Below are positions 53,652 through 63,166 of a DNA stretch of 64,000 nucleotides, one piece after another. The notes under the pieces are model-generated. The model was given only the letters and a program-made list of their open reading frames with translations, made no database searches and was not told where the DNA came from. The position numbers were made by a program, and so were the translations under genes. Source of the stretch: Mogibacterium sp. (lineage in GTDB: Bacteria; Bacillota; Clostridia; Peptostreptococcales; Anaerovoracaceae); NCBI GenBank assembly GCA_017434025.1, contig JAFRGC010000036.1, forward strand, positions 19,192 through 83,191, read 5' to 3'. How positions within the stretch are numbered: the stretch's first letter is position 1; the number at the start of each line of letters is the position of its first letter.

Positions 53652-54494
53652 CTACAGCTTGCCTCCGGAAGTAGCGATACCTTCGACAAACTGTTTCTGG
53701 AAGATCACGTAGATGACGATCATCGGAATAACAGCCAGAACTGCTGCCGCCATCATCTGCGGATAGTTGCTTCCATACCGTCCCTGTGCCTTAGCAAGGC
53801 CGGCAGCCAGAGTCGTTGTCTGTACGCTTGTGCAGACGATCATCGGCCACATCAGATCCTTGAATGCGAACAGTGCTGTGAAGATTCCCAGTGATACCAT
53901 TGAAGATCTTGTCAGCGGCATCATGATACGGAGGAACTTCTGTCCGATATTACATCCGTCGATACCTGCTGCCTCTTCCAGGTCTTTAGGAAGTCCCTGA
54001 TAGCCGGTCTTGAGCAGATATGTACCGAACGCTGTTACGATTCCCGGGAATACCAGACCTGCTGTAGTATTCAGCCAGCCGAGTCCGGATACCATCAGGT
54101 ACTGCGGGATGATGAAGATCGTTGACGGGATCATCATCTGTACGAGTACCAGCGAGAACAGGAAGTTCTTGCCAGGGAACTTCAGTCTTCCGAATGCATA
54201 GCCTGCCATTGTAGCAGTCAGGCATGCGCATACGACACGGAAGAAGATCATCAGCAGTGTGTTCTTATACAGCAGGAAGAAGTTGTAGCTCTTCCATACT
54301 TCGCCGAAGGTCTCCCAGTGCCAGCCGTTATGCGGGAAGATGTAGAACGGGCTGACAGAAATAGCTTCCTGATTGGTCTTGAGTGCTGTCAGGATCATCC
54401 AAGCGAAGGGAACCAGCATGATGAATGCCATGATGATCAGGATGATGTACATGACAGTTTTCGAAACACGGTCTCTTGTACGTGCGCTTTCCAT
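53652..54494 (-). CDS. msmG: sugar ABC transporter permease, MsmG/MalG type
   Basis: A 280-residue inner-membrane permease with six helices. The EAA loop for ATPase contact is EAAGIDGCNIGQKFLRIMMPLTR; PFAWMILTALKTNQEA near the N-terminus is typical of the MalG class. It follows the first permease by 18 bp and starts behind AAAGGAGGGAATGATTC. Forms the channel with the MsmF-like partner. Confidence 0.93.
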   Translation of the reverse strand: MESARTRDRVSKTVMYIILIIMAFIMLVPFAWMILTALKTNQEAISVSPFYIFPHNGWHWETFGEVWKSYNFFLLYKNTLLMIFFRVVCACLTATMAGYAFGRLKFPGKNFLFSLVLVQMMIPSTIFIIPQYLMVSGLGWLNTTAGLVFPGIVTAFGTYLLKTGYQGLPKDLEEAAGIDGCNIGQKFLRIMMPLTRSSMVSLGIFTALFAFKDLMWPMIVCTSVQTTTLAAGLAKAQGRYGSNYPQMMAAAVLAVIPMIVIYVIFQKQFVEGIATSGGKL

Positions 54495-54512
54495 GAATCA
54501 TTCCCTCCTTTC

Positions 54513-55406
54513 CTAGTTGTAGAATACAAAGCGCTTCTCAGCGCGCTGCATTATTACAGTAACGATCATGATGAACACAACAAGTATCATTACGATTGCT
54601 GCACCATAACCCTTGTTGCCCTGTGTAAATGCGTAGTTATAGAACACATATACAGCGGACTCGACCTTCTGGAGTGCGAGGTTCGTCTTATCCATGACCA
54701 TGAACATCAGGTCGAAGATAGTCAGAGCGCCGATCACACGGGTCTGTACGATGAAGAACGTCGTAGGGCTGAGCAGTGGAACGGTTATATCAAAGAACTG
54801 ACGGATGCCTGTAGCACCATCAATCTCTGCTGCTTCGTAATAGTCACCCGGGATCTCCTGCAGTCCGGATATGAACAGAACCATATTATAACCAATGATA
54901 GACCATACACCAATGATACCAATTGAGACCCATGCAATCTTCGGATCAGAGATCCATGCAACACTCGTATGGAAGATGTTGTTGAGAAGACCAAACTGCT
55001 GATTGTAGAGCCATTTCCATACCATCGCTACAGCTGCAGGTGCGCAGACCATAGGCAGGAAGAATACGGTACGGAAGAAAGATGTTCCCTTAAGCTTCTT
55101 GTTAAGGAATACGGCAAGTATCAGCGCGATGATAACACCGAACGGAACTTCGATGATCGCATACTTGATCGTATTGAGCAGTGACTGCCAGATCTCAGGG
55201 TCAGCTAAAGCTCTCTGATAATTGGCAAGTCCTACGAACACATTACCCTTACCGAAGTCTCCTGTCTTGCAGAACGACTGGATGACAGTGTCGATCGCAG
55301 GGTAGAAGTTCAGGATGATCAGACCAAGAATAGTCGGAGTAACGAAGAGATATCCCCACATCGCCTCGTTCTTTTCCTTGGCAGTCATCTTTTTCTTTTC
55401 TTTCAT
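54513..55406 (-). CDS. msmF: sugar ABC transporter permease, MsmF/MalF type
   Basis: A 297-residue permease. LFVTPTILGLIILNFYPAI marks the MalF-type first helix, and EAAEIDGATGIRQFFDITVPLLSP is the EAA loop. ATG 55406 follows AAGGAGGAAACT, so the frame upstream of it is not used. It lies about 110 bp after the binding-protein gene; a short repeat-free spacer with CGATGG/GGCCCGCCAT pairing between could cut down read-through. Confidence 0.93.
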   Translation of the reverse strand: MKEKKKMTAKEKNEAMWGYLFVTPTILGLIILNFYPAIDTVIQSFCKTGDFGKGNVFVGLANYQRALADPEIWQSLLNTIKYAIIEVPFGVIIALILAVFLNKKLKGTSFFRTVFFLPMVCAPAAVAMVWKWLYNQQFGLLNNIFHTSVAWISDPKIAWVSIGIIGVWSIIGYNMVLFISGLQEIPGDYYEAAEIDGATGIRQFFDITVPLLSPTTFFIVQTRVIGALTIFDLMFMVMDKTNLALQKVESAVYVFYNYAFTQGNKGYGAAIVMILVVFIMIVTVIMQRAEKRFVFYN

Positions 55407-55515
55407 AGTTTCCTCCTTATTCGCTAAGAATAAAGGATCGCGGGCCATCACATACCGAGATGGCCCGCCATGCTTACAGTTTACTTAAAGATAGAATTGC
55501 TGACAAACTGCCAAA

Positions 55516-56847
55516 TTATTCATTGGCGATAGCGTTCTCAATGATCTGCTGTGCGTTGTCGCAAGCGGTTGCCATTACAGCAGGATCATTAGGATTCTGC
55601 CATGCATCAAGGAATGCACCAGCCTGCTGGAGAGCGTCTTCCCATACAGTTGTGTTACGTGTGTATGGACGGAAGTAGAGTGAACCCTCTTCCTCAACTC
55701 TTGTGAATGCGGATACATCCATACCCTCGAATGCACCTGCGAATGCGTCGGACATTCCCATCATACCAGCCATTGTAACGCCGAGCTCTGCCTGCTTCTT
55801 CTGAGCTTCCTCAGAGCAGAGGTAAGCGATCAGGCTGTAGCAAGCGTCTGGGTTAGCAACGGAAGCTGCAGCTGCCCAGCCGAGTCCGTTGTATGCGGAC
55901 CAACGCTCACCGTCGTCGCACTGGCCATTGCCGTTAGCATCGCCGTAAGGGATCATAGCCCATGCATAGTCAGCATGGTTCTCAGCTGTGTAGAAGGAGT
56001 TGATCATCCAGGATCCCTGTGTGATCATTGCAACCTTGCCAGACTGGAACAGTGAATCTGTACCTGTCTCAGCAACTACGCCCTGTGGAGCTGCAACTGT
56101 GAGGATCTTACGAACCATTTCCATACCAGCCTTACCAGCGTCGCTGCCAATGGTTGTGCCCTTGTGATCATCAGTGATGACCTGTGCACCGTAATCATAA
56201 ACGAAGTTGTACCAGCCATCCTGGTTGTTGGATGTGTTCAGAGCATAGCCGTAAACGTCTCCGCCGGATGCCTCAGTGATCTTCTTTGCTGCTTCATAGA
56301 CATCATCCCATGACCAGTCATCTGTAGGATACTCTACGCCATACTGATCGAAGATTGCCTTGTTGTACAGAAGAGCGATTGTGTCGTGATCCTTAGGCAG
56401 AGCATAGATGTTGCCATCGCTGCGGGTATAGAGCTTAACGATGCCCTCATAGTACTTGCTCATGTCAACGGTGTCATCTGCATCAATGTAATCATTGAGC
56501 TTGAGGAGCAGATCGTTCTCCATGTACATCTGTACAGTATTGGAGTGGCACCAGAATACGTCTGGCATCTGGCCGCCGGATGCGCCTGCTTCGAGAAGTG
56601 TCCAATAGTTATCCCAGTCAATAACTTCTACTTTAACTTCCGGATTGCCAAGAGCTGTCCAGTCATTGCAGATCTGCTGAATTCCTTCCTGCTGGTTAGC
56701 ATCCCAGATGTTAACTGTGATAGCGCCGCTTGCATCGCCGCCGCCGGATGAATCCTGTGCTGGTTCACTGGATCCGCCGCCACAAGCTGCAAACATGCCT
56801 ACCATTGCTACGCAAAGCATAGCGACCAATAATTTCTTAATCTTCAT
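55516..56847 (-). CDS. msmE: sugar ABC transporter substrate-binding lipoprotein, MsmE-like
   Basis: A 443-residue extracellular binding protein. Signal sequence ends in the lipobox MFAAC, then a Gly/Ser/Asp linker and an extracellular type 1 fold: NIWDANQQEGIQQICNDW, PKDHDTIALLYNKAIFDQYG, AMITQGSWMINSFY. ATG 56847 follows TAGGAGGAAGT. First gene of the importer; promoter at 56888-56917. The alpha-galactosidase downstream points to raffinose-family sugars or melibiose as ligand. Confidence 0.92.
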   Translation of the reverse strand: MKIKKLLVAMLCVAMVGMFAACGGGSSEPAQDSSGGGDASGAITVNIWDANQQEGIQQICNDWTALGNPEVKVEVIDWDNYWTLLEAGASGGQMPDVFWCHSNTVQMYMENDLLLKLNDYIDADDTVDMSKYYEGIVKLYTRSDGNIYALPKDHDTIALLYNKAIFDQYGVEYPTDDWSWDDVYEAAKKITEASGGDVYGYALNTSNNQDGWYNFVYDYGAQVITDDHKGTTIGSDAGKAGMEMVRKILTVAAPQGVVAETGTDSLFQSGKVAMITQGSWMINSFYTAENHADYAWAMIPYGDANGNGQCDDGERWSAYNGLGWAAAASVANPDACYSLIAYLCSEEAQKKQAELGVTMAGMMGMSDAFAGAFEGMDVSAFTRVEEEGSLYFRPYTRNTTVWEDALQQAGAFLDAWQNPNDPAVMATACDNAQQIIENAIANE

Positions 56848-56864
56848 ACTTCCTCCTATAAAAC

Positions 56865-56917
56865 AGCAATAACGTTTTAACATTAGAATTATACTTTACT
56901 GAAGCATAGTCTGACAA
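56865..56917 (-). promoter_or_regulatory. promoter and possible operator of the alpha-galactoside operon
   Basis: TTGTCA (56912-56917) and TATAAT (56888-56893) are 18 bp apart on the minus strand. GTTAAAACGTTATTG, centred on AACGTT just after the start point, resembles a LacI-family half-palindrome; no regulator gene is adjacent. Confidence 0.65.
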
Positions 56918-56942
56918 TAGTTTGTTATATGTTTAACCGTGC

Positions 56943-56960
56943 AAAAATGACTCGTAGTCA
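56943..56960 (-). terminator. small terminator-like hairpin at the aldo/keto reductase stop
   Basis: TGACT / AGTCA with a three-base loop and five T on the minus strand; the TGA stop codon is part of the stem. Only five base pairs. Confidence 0.4.
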
Positions 56961-57935
56961 CCGGTTTTCATCCCACAGATCATGCCAGTCTGTAGCGCCT
57001 TCCCACAGGAACACCTGGCCTTTGACCAAACGGTTGCCGCACTCCAGCGCAGTGATCCGGGACATCTCCTCTTCGCTCAGCGGTTCAGTGACTGCTGCCT
57101 GCAGATTGTTCTCATAGTGATGCACTGAGAACGGGATCGGCAGCACGCCTCTCTGCAGCGCCCACTTCAGGCAGATCTCCGCTGGATGGCATCCATGGTC
57201 CCGGGCGATCTCCAGGAGTGCCGGTTGCTGCATATCCACTACGTCTTCCGGTGCGATATCCCGCTCCGGTCTCCTCGGCGATCCCAGCGGCATGTATCCG
57301 ATAGGAAGTATGCCTTTCTGCTTCAGATACTCCACCAGTTCTTCCTGTCCGAAGCATGGATGGACTTCGGATTCGCAGGCTGCCGGCGGGATCCTCAGCT
57401 CGCCCAGCACTGCTTCCAGCTTCCTGATCGTCATATTGGAGATCCCGATATAGCGGATCAGCCCTTCTTCGACCAGCACTTCCAGTTGCCTGTAAGTGTC
57501 CAGGAATTCCTCGGCCGAGAACGGTCTCGAATCCGGATTTCTGGCGTCGCCATCACAGCCGGGAGCATGATAATTCGGGAACGGCCAGTGGATGAACAAC
57601 ATATCCAGATATCCGCACTGCAGATCCTGTATGCTCTTCCTGCAGGACGCCGCCACATTGCGGTGCATATCATTCCACACCTTGCTCATGACGAACAGGT
57701 CTTCTCTCTGTACGACCCCTTCTCTGAGCGCTTTGCCGATCTCCTCGCCGATCTCCCGTTCATTTCCATAGCAGGCAGCACAATCCAGCAGGCGATAACC
57801 TGCGCGCAGCCCTCCCGCTACAGCTCCTGCCACTTCCGCAGCACTGACACGGTCCGACCCGAACGTCCCCATACCGATGCAAGGGATCGTTCCTCCATCA
57901 AATAATTTGTATACAGGTACCTGCCCGATTTCCAT
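56958..57935 (-). CDS. aldo/keto reductase
   Basis: A 325-residue NAD(P)H oxidoreductase. The catalytic tetrad is visible: Asp and Tyr in RLLDCAACYGNE, Lys in FVMSKVWND, His in LDMLFIHWPFPN. GIPPAACESEVHPCF-like and LIRYIGISNMTIRKLE segments are normal for the family. Last gene of the redox operon, 15 bp after the TIM-barrel isomerase gene. Likely reduces or oxidises a sugar-like carbonyl compound. Confidence 0.92.
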   Translation of the reverse strand: MEIGQVPVYKLFDGGTIPCIGMGTFGSDRVSAAEVAGAVAGGLRAGYRLLDCAACYGNEREIGEEIGKALREGVVQREDLFVMSKVWNDMHRNVAASCRKSIQDLQCGYLDMLFIHWPFPNYHAPGCDGDARNPDSRPFSAEEFLDTYRQLEVLVEEGLIRYIGISNMTIRKLEAVLGELRIPPAACESEVHPCFGQEELVEYLKQKGILPIGYMPLGSPRRPERDIAPEDVVDMQQPALLEIARDHGCHPAEICLKWALQRGVLPIPFSVHHYENNLQAAVTEPLSEEEMSRITALECGNRLVKGQVFLWEGATDWHDLWDENR

Positions 57936-57950
57936 AGTACACCCCCTGTG

Positions 57951-58778
57951 TTACATAATGCTCTTCAGATAGCCGACTCCGGCTCTCGCCCACTCATCTT
58001 CCATCTGCAGCGTCTCTTCCAGTGTCTCGCACGGTTCCATCCATGATTCCAATATGATATTGAAGTCACTGCCGGAGCTCGTCCGGCACTCTTCATAACA
58101 GCGGCGGATATCCAGTCTGCCGGTCCCCGGACATGCTCCGGTGATCCTCAGGCCGCCGCCTCCCGGGACCCTTCTGACCGCATAATCCTTGATATGCAGA
58201 CATACACAGTAAGCCGCCATATCCCGCAGGACATCCCCGACCGGTTCTTCCAGCGACAGAGAATTCACCGAATCCACGGTAAGGCCGATCTGCGGATGCC
58301 CGACCGTCTCGACCATCCTCATGTATTCATGCGTGTGGAACCTGTCATGATTCTCTATACCCAGGACCACCCCGCTCTCTTCAAGCAGCGGGATCACAGC
58401 GGTAAATATCCTGCAGCATTCCTCAAAGCTCGGAGCAAAACCCACCCCGTCTGTGATCAGGCGAAGTACGCGCGCACCGATCTTGTGTGTGATGCGGATG
58501 TATTCCGCCAGCCGTTCCTCTGTAGATTTGCGCATCCCGGCTTCCAGTTCGATCCCCCGTTCTTCTGCATAGGCGCGGATCCTCACAAGTTCCTCGTCGC
58601 TGTACCGTTCAAGCGGCATGTTGTCGCCGAACTGGACCGCATCTGCACCGATCTCGACCGCTTTGTCGATCAGATCGAACGGTGTCATGACATGTTCCGG
58701 CTTTTCATACGGTCTGGTCCCGCAGGCATAAGAATATGCGAAAGAACTGATACCGATCTTGTGTGTTCCGCTCATCAT
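57951..58778 (-). CDS. TIM-barrel sugar isomerase/epimerase family protein
   Basis: A 275-residue member of the xylose-isomerase-like (AP endonuclease 2) superfamily. Metal ligands are likely in LGIENHDRFHTHEYM (Glu, His), LTVDSVNSL and CVCLHIKDY, with a final Glu in NIILESWMEP. Such proteins isomerise or dehydrate keto-sugars, or act in inositol degradation. Its ATG overlaps the nitroreductase stop (ATGA), so it is translationally coupled. Confidence 0.85.
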   Translation of the reverse strand: MMSGTHKIGISSFAYSYACGTRPYEKPEHVMTPFDLIDKAVEIGADAVQFGDNMPLERYSDEELVRIRAYAEERGIELEAGMRKSTEERLAEYIRITHKIGARVLRLITDGVGFAPSFEECCRIFTAVIPLLEESGVVLGIENHDRFHTHEYMRMVETVGHPQIGLTVDSVNSLSLEEPVGDVLRDMAAYCVCLHIKDYAVRRVPGGGGLRITGACPGTGRLDIRRCYEECRTSSGSDFNIILESWMEPCETLEETLQMEDEWARAGVGYLKSIM

Positions 58779-59614
58779 AAACCTTCTTCCCTGACGAACG
58801 CATAGAACGCGTCCTCTGCATCACGGTCTTCGTTCCTGATCGTGCCTACCGGCATCGCATAGAAGATGCTCTCCTCTACTCCATCCAAGCCGAAGATCGC
58901 ATCCGCCTTCTGCGGCTCTACGGCTGCGATCGCGCATCCTCCCAGGCCGATCGACTCAGCGGCAAGGTACAGGTTCTGCGTAATATGTCCGCTGTCTATC
59001 AGGACCGGTCCGTGAGCCCATACGCCGTACCGCCATTCAGCACGGTAGAAAACGCAGCTGTAATAGAAGATCACATTTGCCTTGACTGCCCAGGACTGTC
59101 CGCAGAGGGAATCCGTGACAGTTTCCTCCATGTTATCGAGGCCACCCAGAAATTCTATCTGGTGCGTCATCGGCAGATAATGGTAGCATCCTTCCTCCAG
59201 GCCGTCCACATCCCGGATCGTCATATAGCATTCGAATGGATGTCTCGCTCCGCCACTCGGGACCGTCCGCAACGTGGCATAGGATTTGCCGCGGACTGAC
59301 TGGACTCCCTGGGTGCACCACAGCAGGTATGACAGTTCCAGCAAGGTGACCGGCTGCCCGGTGAATACCCTGTGGCTGCGGCGGCCGTTGATGATCTGCA
59401 GGAAATCATTGCTGATCTGCAGATCTCCGAATTCGTGCGGCAGATCTATCGCACGGTCCGTCATCGCTGCTTTGGCAAGCGGCGGCTGCGGACGTTTCAG
59501 TTCCTGATCTGTTGCGTAATCTTCACCGATGCCTGTGTCATCATTGAACCCGGTGATGAACGCCCGTCCTTTCTTGATGCGCTCGCGCGCTGCATCTTCA
59601 GTCGTTTTCTTCAT
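58775..59614 (-). CDS. SagB/ThcOx-type nitroreductase
   Basis: A 279-residue FMN oxidoreductase. RRSHRVFTGQPVTLLELSYLLWCTQGV is the family start; TVPSGGARHPFECYM and GLGGCAIAAVEPQ are FMN-contact regions. SagB relatives oxidise azoline rings in peptides, but stand-alone clostridial members act on unknown small molecules, and no precursor peptide or cyclodehydratase gene is near. An N-terminal charged segment of about 50 residues precedes the domain. Confidence 0.87.
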   Translation of the reverse strand: MKKTTEDAARERIKKGRAFITGFNDDTGIGEDYATDQELKRPQPPLAKAAMTDRAIDLPHEFGDLQISNDFLQIINGRRSHRVFTGQPVTLLELSYLLWCTQGVQSVRGKSYATLRTVPSGGARHPFECYMTIRDVDGLEEGCYHYLPMTHQIEFLGGLDNMEETVTDSLCGQSWAVKANVIFYYSCVFYRAEWRYGVWAHGPVLIDSGHITQNLYLAAESIGLGGCAIAAVEPQKADAIFGLDGVEESIFYAMPVGTIRNEDRDAEDAFYAFVREEGL

Positions 59615-59650
59615 CTCTCTGCCTCCATAATAACCTCTACGGCCGGCAGT

Positions 59651-60850
59651 CTATTTCCTGTTCGGCACTTCTATCACTGCATCAGAAAGAGCAAATGATG
59701 CGCAAGGATGGATGTATCCGTACTCTTTGTCTGCGCCCCGCCTTCCATCGGTGAGTTCCGGGATGAACACATTGCCTTCCAGCAATTTGCTCCTGCACCA
59801 GCCGCAGACTCCGCCTCTGCAGCGGTTCGGTCCTGCGATACCTGCGCGTTCGAGCGCGACCAGCATGTTCTCGTTCGCATTGCACGGGATGTCATATTCA
59901 TCTCCGCACATGATTACTTTGAGCCTGAAGATCTTGTCTCTGGCCTCTTCCGGATAACCCGGCAGTGTCCACGGCTCTTTGATCGATCCGAAGATCTCTT
60001 TGCGGTAATGCTTGAAGTCAAGCCCTAGCTTGTCCGCCTCTGCATCCAGGAAGTTGTACATTGCCTGCGGTCCGGAAGCGAACAGCGAGTACTTGCCGTC
60101 TCCCGCGTATTTCCTGATCAGGTCAGCTGTGATAAAGCCCTTCTCGCACCCTTCGGCGACTTCGTCCGAGAGGACGTTGACCAGTTTGACCTTATCAGTC
60201 GCTTTCATGACTTCCTCGAACGCCTCGGCGAAAAGGATGTCCTCTTTCGTCCGCGAACCGTAGAGTACGGTCAGGCGGAAGTCTTCGTCACCGCTCGCTA
60301 TCGCTTTGGCCATGGAGAGGATCGGCGTGATGCCGCTGCCTCCCGAGCAGGCGATCACGTGCGGCTCGTCGCGGAATCCTTCATAGTAGAACAGACCCTG
60401 CGGTCCGGAAGTTCTGACTTCATCGCCTTCTTTCCAGTTCTCGATGATGTATTTCGAGAGGAAACCGTTCTCGACTTCTTTGACGGTGACCTCCAGTTTG
60501 CCCTCGAGGGTCTCTGCCGGTCCTGAGCTGATCGAGACCGGTCTTGCGATCAGTTTGCCGTCGATCTCCTGACGGATGACGACGTACTGTCCCGCGCGGA
60601 AGAACGCCGGGTCGGTCCCGTCTTTCTTCCTGAGCGTGTAGGTCTTCACCCCTTTGCCGCGGTCTGTGATCTTGTCTATGATGAACAGCTGCTCGTCTGG
60701 ATGACGCTCGGCTGCCTTGATGTTGCACTTGAAATTGGCGCCTGATCTTTCAGGGACGGTATCCTGGATCCTCTTCTCACGCTCTTTAGGCTTGTTGGTG
60801 AAGTATATGATATCTTTCAAACCGTACTTTCTGAGTTTTACTTTTGACAT
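59651..60850 (-). CDS. ferredoxin-NAD(P) reductase-like flavoprotein with C-terminal 2Fe-2S domain
   Basis: A 399-residue electron-transfer protein. After about 55 charged residues, the FAD domain shows ARPVSISSGP, the NAD domain ACSGGSGITPILSMAKA and YGSRTKEDILFAE, and a plant-type [2Fe-2S] domain ends the chain with CRGGVCGWC and a distal HPC. It would pass electrons from NAD(P)H to the cluster. It follows the FAD oxidoreductase by 4 bp; the two may form one complex. Confidence 0.9.
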   Translation of the reverse strand: MSKVKLRKYGLKDIIYFTNKPKEREKRIQDTVPERSGANFKCNIKAAERHPDEQLFIIDKITDRGKGVKTYTLRKKDGTDPAFFRAGQYVVIRQEIDGKLIARPVSISSGPAETLEGKLEVTVKEVENGFLSKYIIENWKEGDEVRTSGPQGLFYYEGFRDEPHVIACSGGSGITPILSMAKAIASGDEDFRLTVLYGSRTKEDILFAEAFEEVMKATDKVKLVNVLSDEVAEGCEKGFITADLIRKYAGDGKYSLFASGPQAMYNFLDAEADKLGLDFKHYRKEIFGSIKEPWTLPGYPEEARDKIFRLKVIMCGDEYDIPCNANENMLVALERAGIAGPNRCRGGVCGWCRSKLLEGNVFIPELTDGRRGADKEYGYIHPCASFALSDAVIEVPNRK

Positions 60851-60854
60851 CTCA

Positions 60855-62414
60855 CTAGCCCTCCATTTCTTCCAGAATGATCTTGCCGATATCGTTGCCG
60901 TTCGTGTAGGTCATGTTGTAGCCATCACCTCTCGCGCCGGCAGCTCCGCAAGTTTTGAACCCTTTGATCGGCTGGTCTTTGCGGATCGCCATCAGTCTCG
61001 ACAGCATCGTATCCCAGTCATCGACCATGTAGCCGTATGTGGTTCCCTCAGGCGTATTCAGGAAGTGTGCGAAGGTCCACGGCGTTGCCAGTTCGATCTC
61101 TTCGATGCAGTCGTGGATGATGATGCCTGTGTCCTGCTCGAAATTGTCCATGACCTTCTGGAAGAGTTCCTGCTTCCTGTGGACGTATTCTCTCTGTGTG
61201 AAATCGCCCCAGACATCCTCGGTGTAGCAGATCGTGAATGTCATTACGGTCGTGCCTTCAGGCGAAGCGTCCGGATTGACGACATTGTAGATGACTACTA
61301 CACTGTGAGTGTTGTCCTCGTATGACTTGGAGTCCTCGATATTCTTAGCGTTATCAAATGAGCCCGGCATGAAGATCGTGTAGTCTTTGATGCCCAGTTC
61401 TTCGATGCTCTTGTTTAATGCGACATACGCGTTGAAGAAGCGGATGCCGTGCTTCTCAGCGGCGACTCTCTTGTACTCGCGCTGCGGGACTCTGATGTTC
61501 TCGTCGAGCAGTTTGTTATAGGCGATCTCCGGATTGACATTCGCGATGACGTAATTGGTCTCGACCATTCCGACGTCTGTCAGTACGCCTGTGATGTTGC
61601 CTTCCTTGTCGCCGCAGACTTTGAGCGCTTTGGTATTGAGCCAGAGCTCGCCTCCGAGTTCCCTGAACCTCTCGATGACCGCCATGGTCAGGCCGTGCGC
61701 GTTGTCACGGGTGATCGACGGTTCGTTTTGGGCGTACATGTAGAACATCCATGCCTGATGCACGAAGCTCATCTTGGAGTAGTCCGCGCCGATGTATGTC
61801 CAGTAGACGTCGAGGATGTCTATTGCGTCTTCCGGCATGCCGATGTTGCGCATGACTTCGTTGAACGGACGCTCGGCGACTTTGAGGAAGTTCGAGAAAT
61901 TTTTCATGAAATACAGGCTGTCCGTCTTGAGGAACCCGTCTTTCTTGACCTCTGACATGTGCGCGGAAAAGTAATCGTTGGCATCGACGCATTCTTTCGC
62001 GAGCGACATGAAGACCTTCATCGGCTCGCGGCTGCCCGGTACGATCTCTTCCATCTTCTCGATGACATTGTCGACACCGGTCGGAAGTTTGACATCAAAA
62101 TGCTTACCGCTCCTCGTGGTGCCGATGCATCTGTACATTTCAGGGATCCATATCCATTTGATGTTGAGTCCGTGGTCTTCCATCATGATCCTGCCCGGAA
62201 GAGCCCAGTCGCCCGGCTTGCCGAGTCCGCAGAATTCATGCAGTGACGCATCGAACTCAAAACGGCCTCTTACGAAGGAGGACGCGCATCCGCCCGGCAG
62301 ATTGTGCTGATCGAGAAGCAGCACCTTCTTGCCTGCTTTCGCGACAGTGACAGCGGCCGACATGCCCGCCAGGCCGGCGCCGATCACTACGCAATCAAAC
62401 TTTTTGTTGCCCAT
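60855..62414 (-). CDS. FAD-dependent oxidoreductase, phytoene desaturase-like
   Basis: A 519-residue flavoprotein. The dinucleotide fold is FDCVVIGAGLAGMSAAVTVAKAGKKV, followed by LLDQHNLPGGCASSF and a closing FAD motif KGFKTCGAAGARGDGYNMTYTNG. The layout is that of COG1233 (phytoene desaturase and retinol saturase relatives). No carotenoid genes are near, so a polyprenyl, sterol-like or small carbonyl substrate is open. ATG 62414 follows AAAGGAGCTGTTAT; the 17 codons upstream are not needed. First gene of the five-gene redox operon. Confidence 0.85.
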   Translation of the reverse strand: MGNKKFDCVVIGAGLAGMSAAVTVAKAGKKVLLLDQHNLPGGCASSFVRGRFEFDASLHEFCGLGKPGDWALPGRIMMEDHGLNIKWIWIPEMYRCIGTTRSGKHFDVKLPTGVDNVIEKMEEIVPGSREPMKVFMSLAKECVDANDYFSAHMSEVKKDGFLKTDSLYFMKNFSNFLKVAERPFNEVMRNIGMPEDAIDILDVYWTYIGADYSKMSFVHQAWMFYMYAQNEPSITRDNAHGLTMAVIERFRELGGELWLNTKALKVCGDKEGNITGVLTDVGMVETNYVIANVNPEIAYNKLLDENIRVPQREYKRVAAEKHGIRFFNAYVALNKSIEELGIKDYTIFMPGSFDNAKNIEDSKSYEDNTHSVVVIYNVVNPDASPEGTTVMTFTICYTEDVWGDFTQREYVHRKQELFQKVMDNFEQDTGIIIHDCIEEIELATPWTFAHFLNTPEGTTYGYMVDDWDTMLSRLMAIRKDQPIKGFKTCGAAGARGDGYNMTYTNGNDIGKIILEEMEG

Positions 62415-62519
62415 ATAACAGCTCCTTTCCCCCAGATCAGTTATTGATTGGTTAAATATTATCACACTTGTCGTTCCTTATTGCCGTCCCGCAATAATTG
62501 TGTGCCTGACGGCCTCATG

Positions 62520-62987
62520 CTACAGTTCCCGCAGCATTATATATTCTTCATCGTTCTCGTTGATGATTTTGAACCCGGCTTGCCCATACATCCGGATCGC
62601 ATAGTTCGCTTTCTGTACTGCGAGCGACACCCGGCTATAGCCTTGATCTTTCAACAGGTTGAGCAGATGGCGCAGGAGCCGGGTCCCGATGCCCTGGCCT
62701 CTGTACTCTTTGAGGATCGAGATCGCCAGCGACGGAGTTGCATCATCAACATGTCCGTAATCATTCATGATCCGCGACCAGGCAGCCCCGACGATCTGCC
62801 CGTCATCATCTGCGACTATGCAGAAGTCAGCCGGCCCGCTGCCAAAATCCGCATAGTAAAGTGCCAGCTCCGGCAGCTCGATAATAGACCGGGCCGGTGG
62901 ATCTACACCCTCCGGAATGAAGATCGCCTCATAGAGGAATACCTTCAACAATTCGTATTCTTCAGGTTTAATCGATCTGAATACCAT
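62520..62987 (-). CDS. GNAT N-acetyltransferase
   Basis: A 155-residue single-domain acetyltransferase. Acetyl-CoA motif A is PSLAISILKEYRGQGIGTRLLRHLL, and the final strand region VSLAVQKANYAIRMYGQAGFKIINEN is typical RimI/GNAT. Substrate unknown. It is separated from the redox operon by 105 bp holding TTATTGC/GCAATAA and an AT-rich stretch. Confidence 0.88.
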   Translation of the reverse strand: MVFRSIKPEEYELLKVFLYEAIFIPEGVDPPARSIIELPELALYYADFGSGPADFCIVADDDGQIVGAAWSRIMNDYGHVDDATPSLAISILKEYRGQGIGTRLLRHLLNLLKDQGYSRVSLAVQKANYAIRMYGQAGFKIINENDEEYIMLREL

Positions 62988-63073
62988 GATCCTAACAGAT
63001 TGCTCTCTGGATTACTTACACCCCTTCGCCGTCACGCGCATTGACCATTTTTTACACTATTATGATACCATAC

Positions 63074-63117
63074 ATGCGGACATCATTGCTGTGTAATGCG
63101 GACATCATTGCTATGTA
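63074..63117. repeat. tandem direct repeat, 2 x 22 bp
   Basis: ATGCGGACATCATTGCTGTG plus TA is followed at once by a copy with one base change (G to A at position 18). It lies 65 bp upstream of the promoter at 63182. Confidence 0.85.
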
Positions 63118-63166
63118 ATTCGGCCATTCATGTCAGAAGTGTGTCAAATATGTACTATTTGTGAAA

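Noticed and set aside
58775-59614. Thiazole/oxazole peptide biosynthesis suggested by the SagB-like protein
   Set aside because: No cyclodehydratase or precursor peptide gene was seen nearby.
62465-62500. TTATTGC/GCAATAA hairpin as a terminator
   Set aside because: No T run follows on either strand, so function is not supported.
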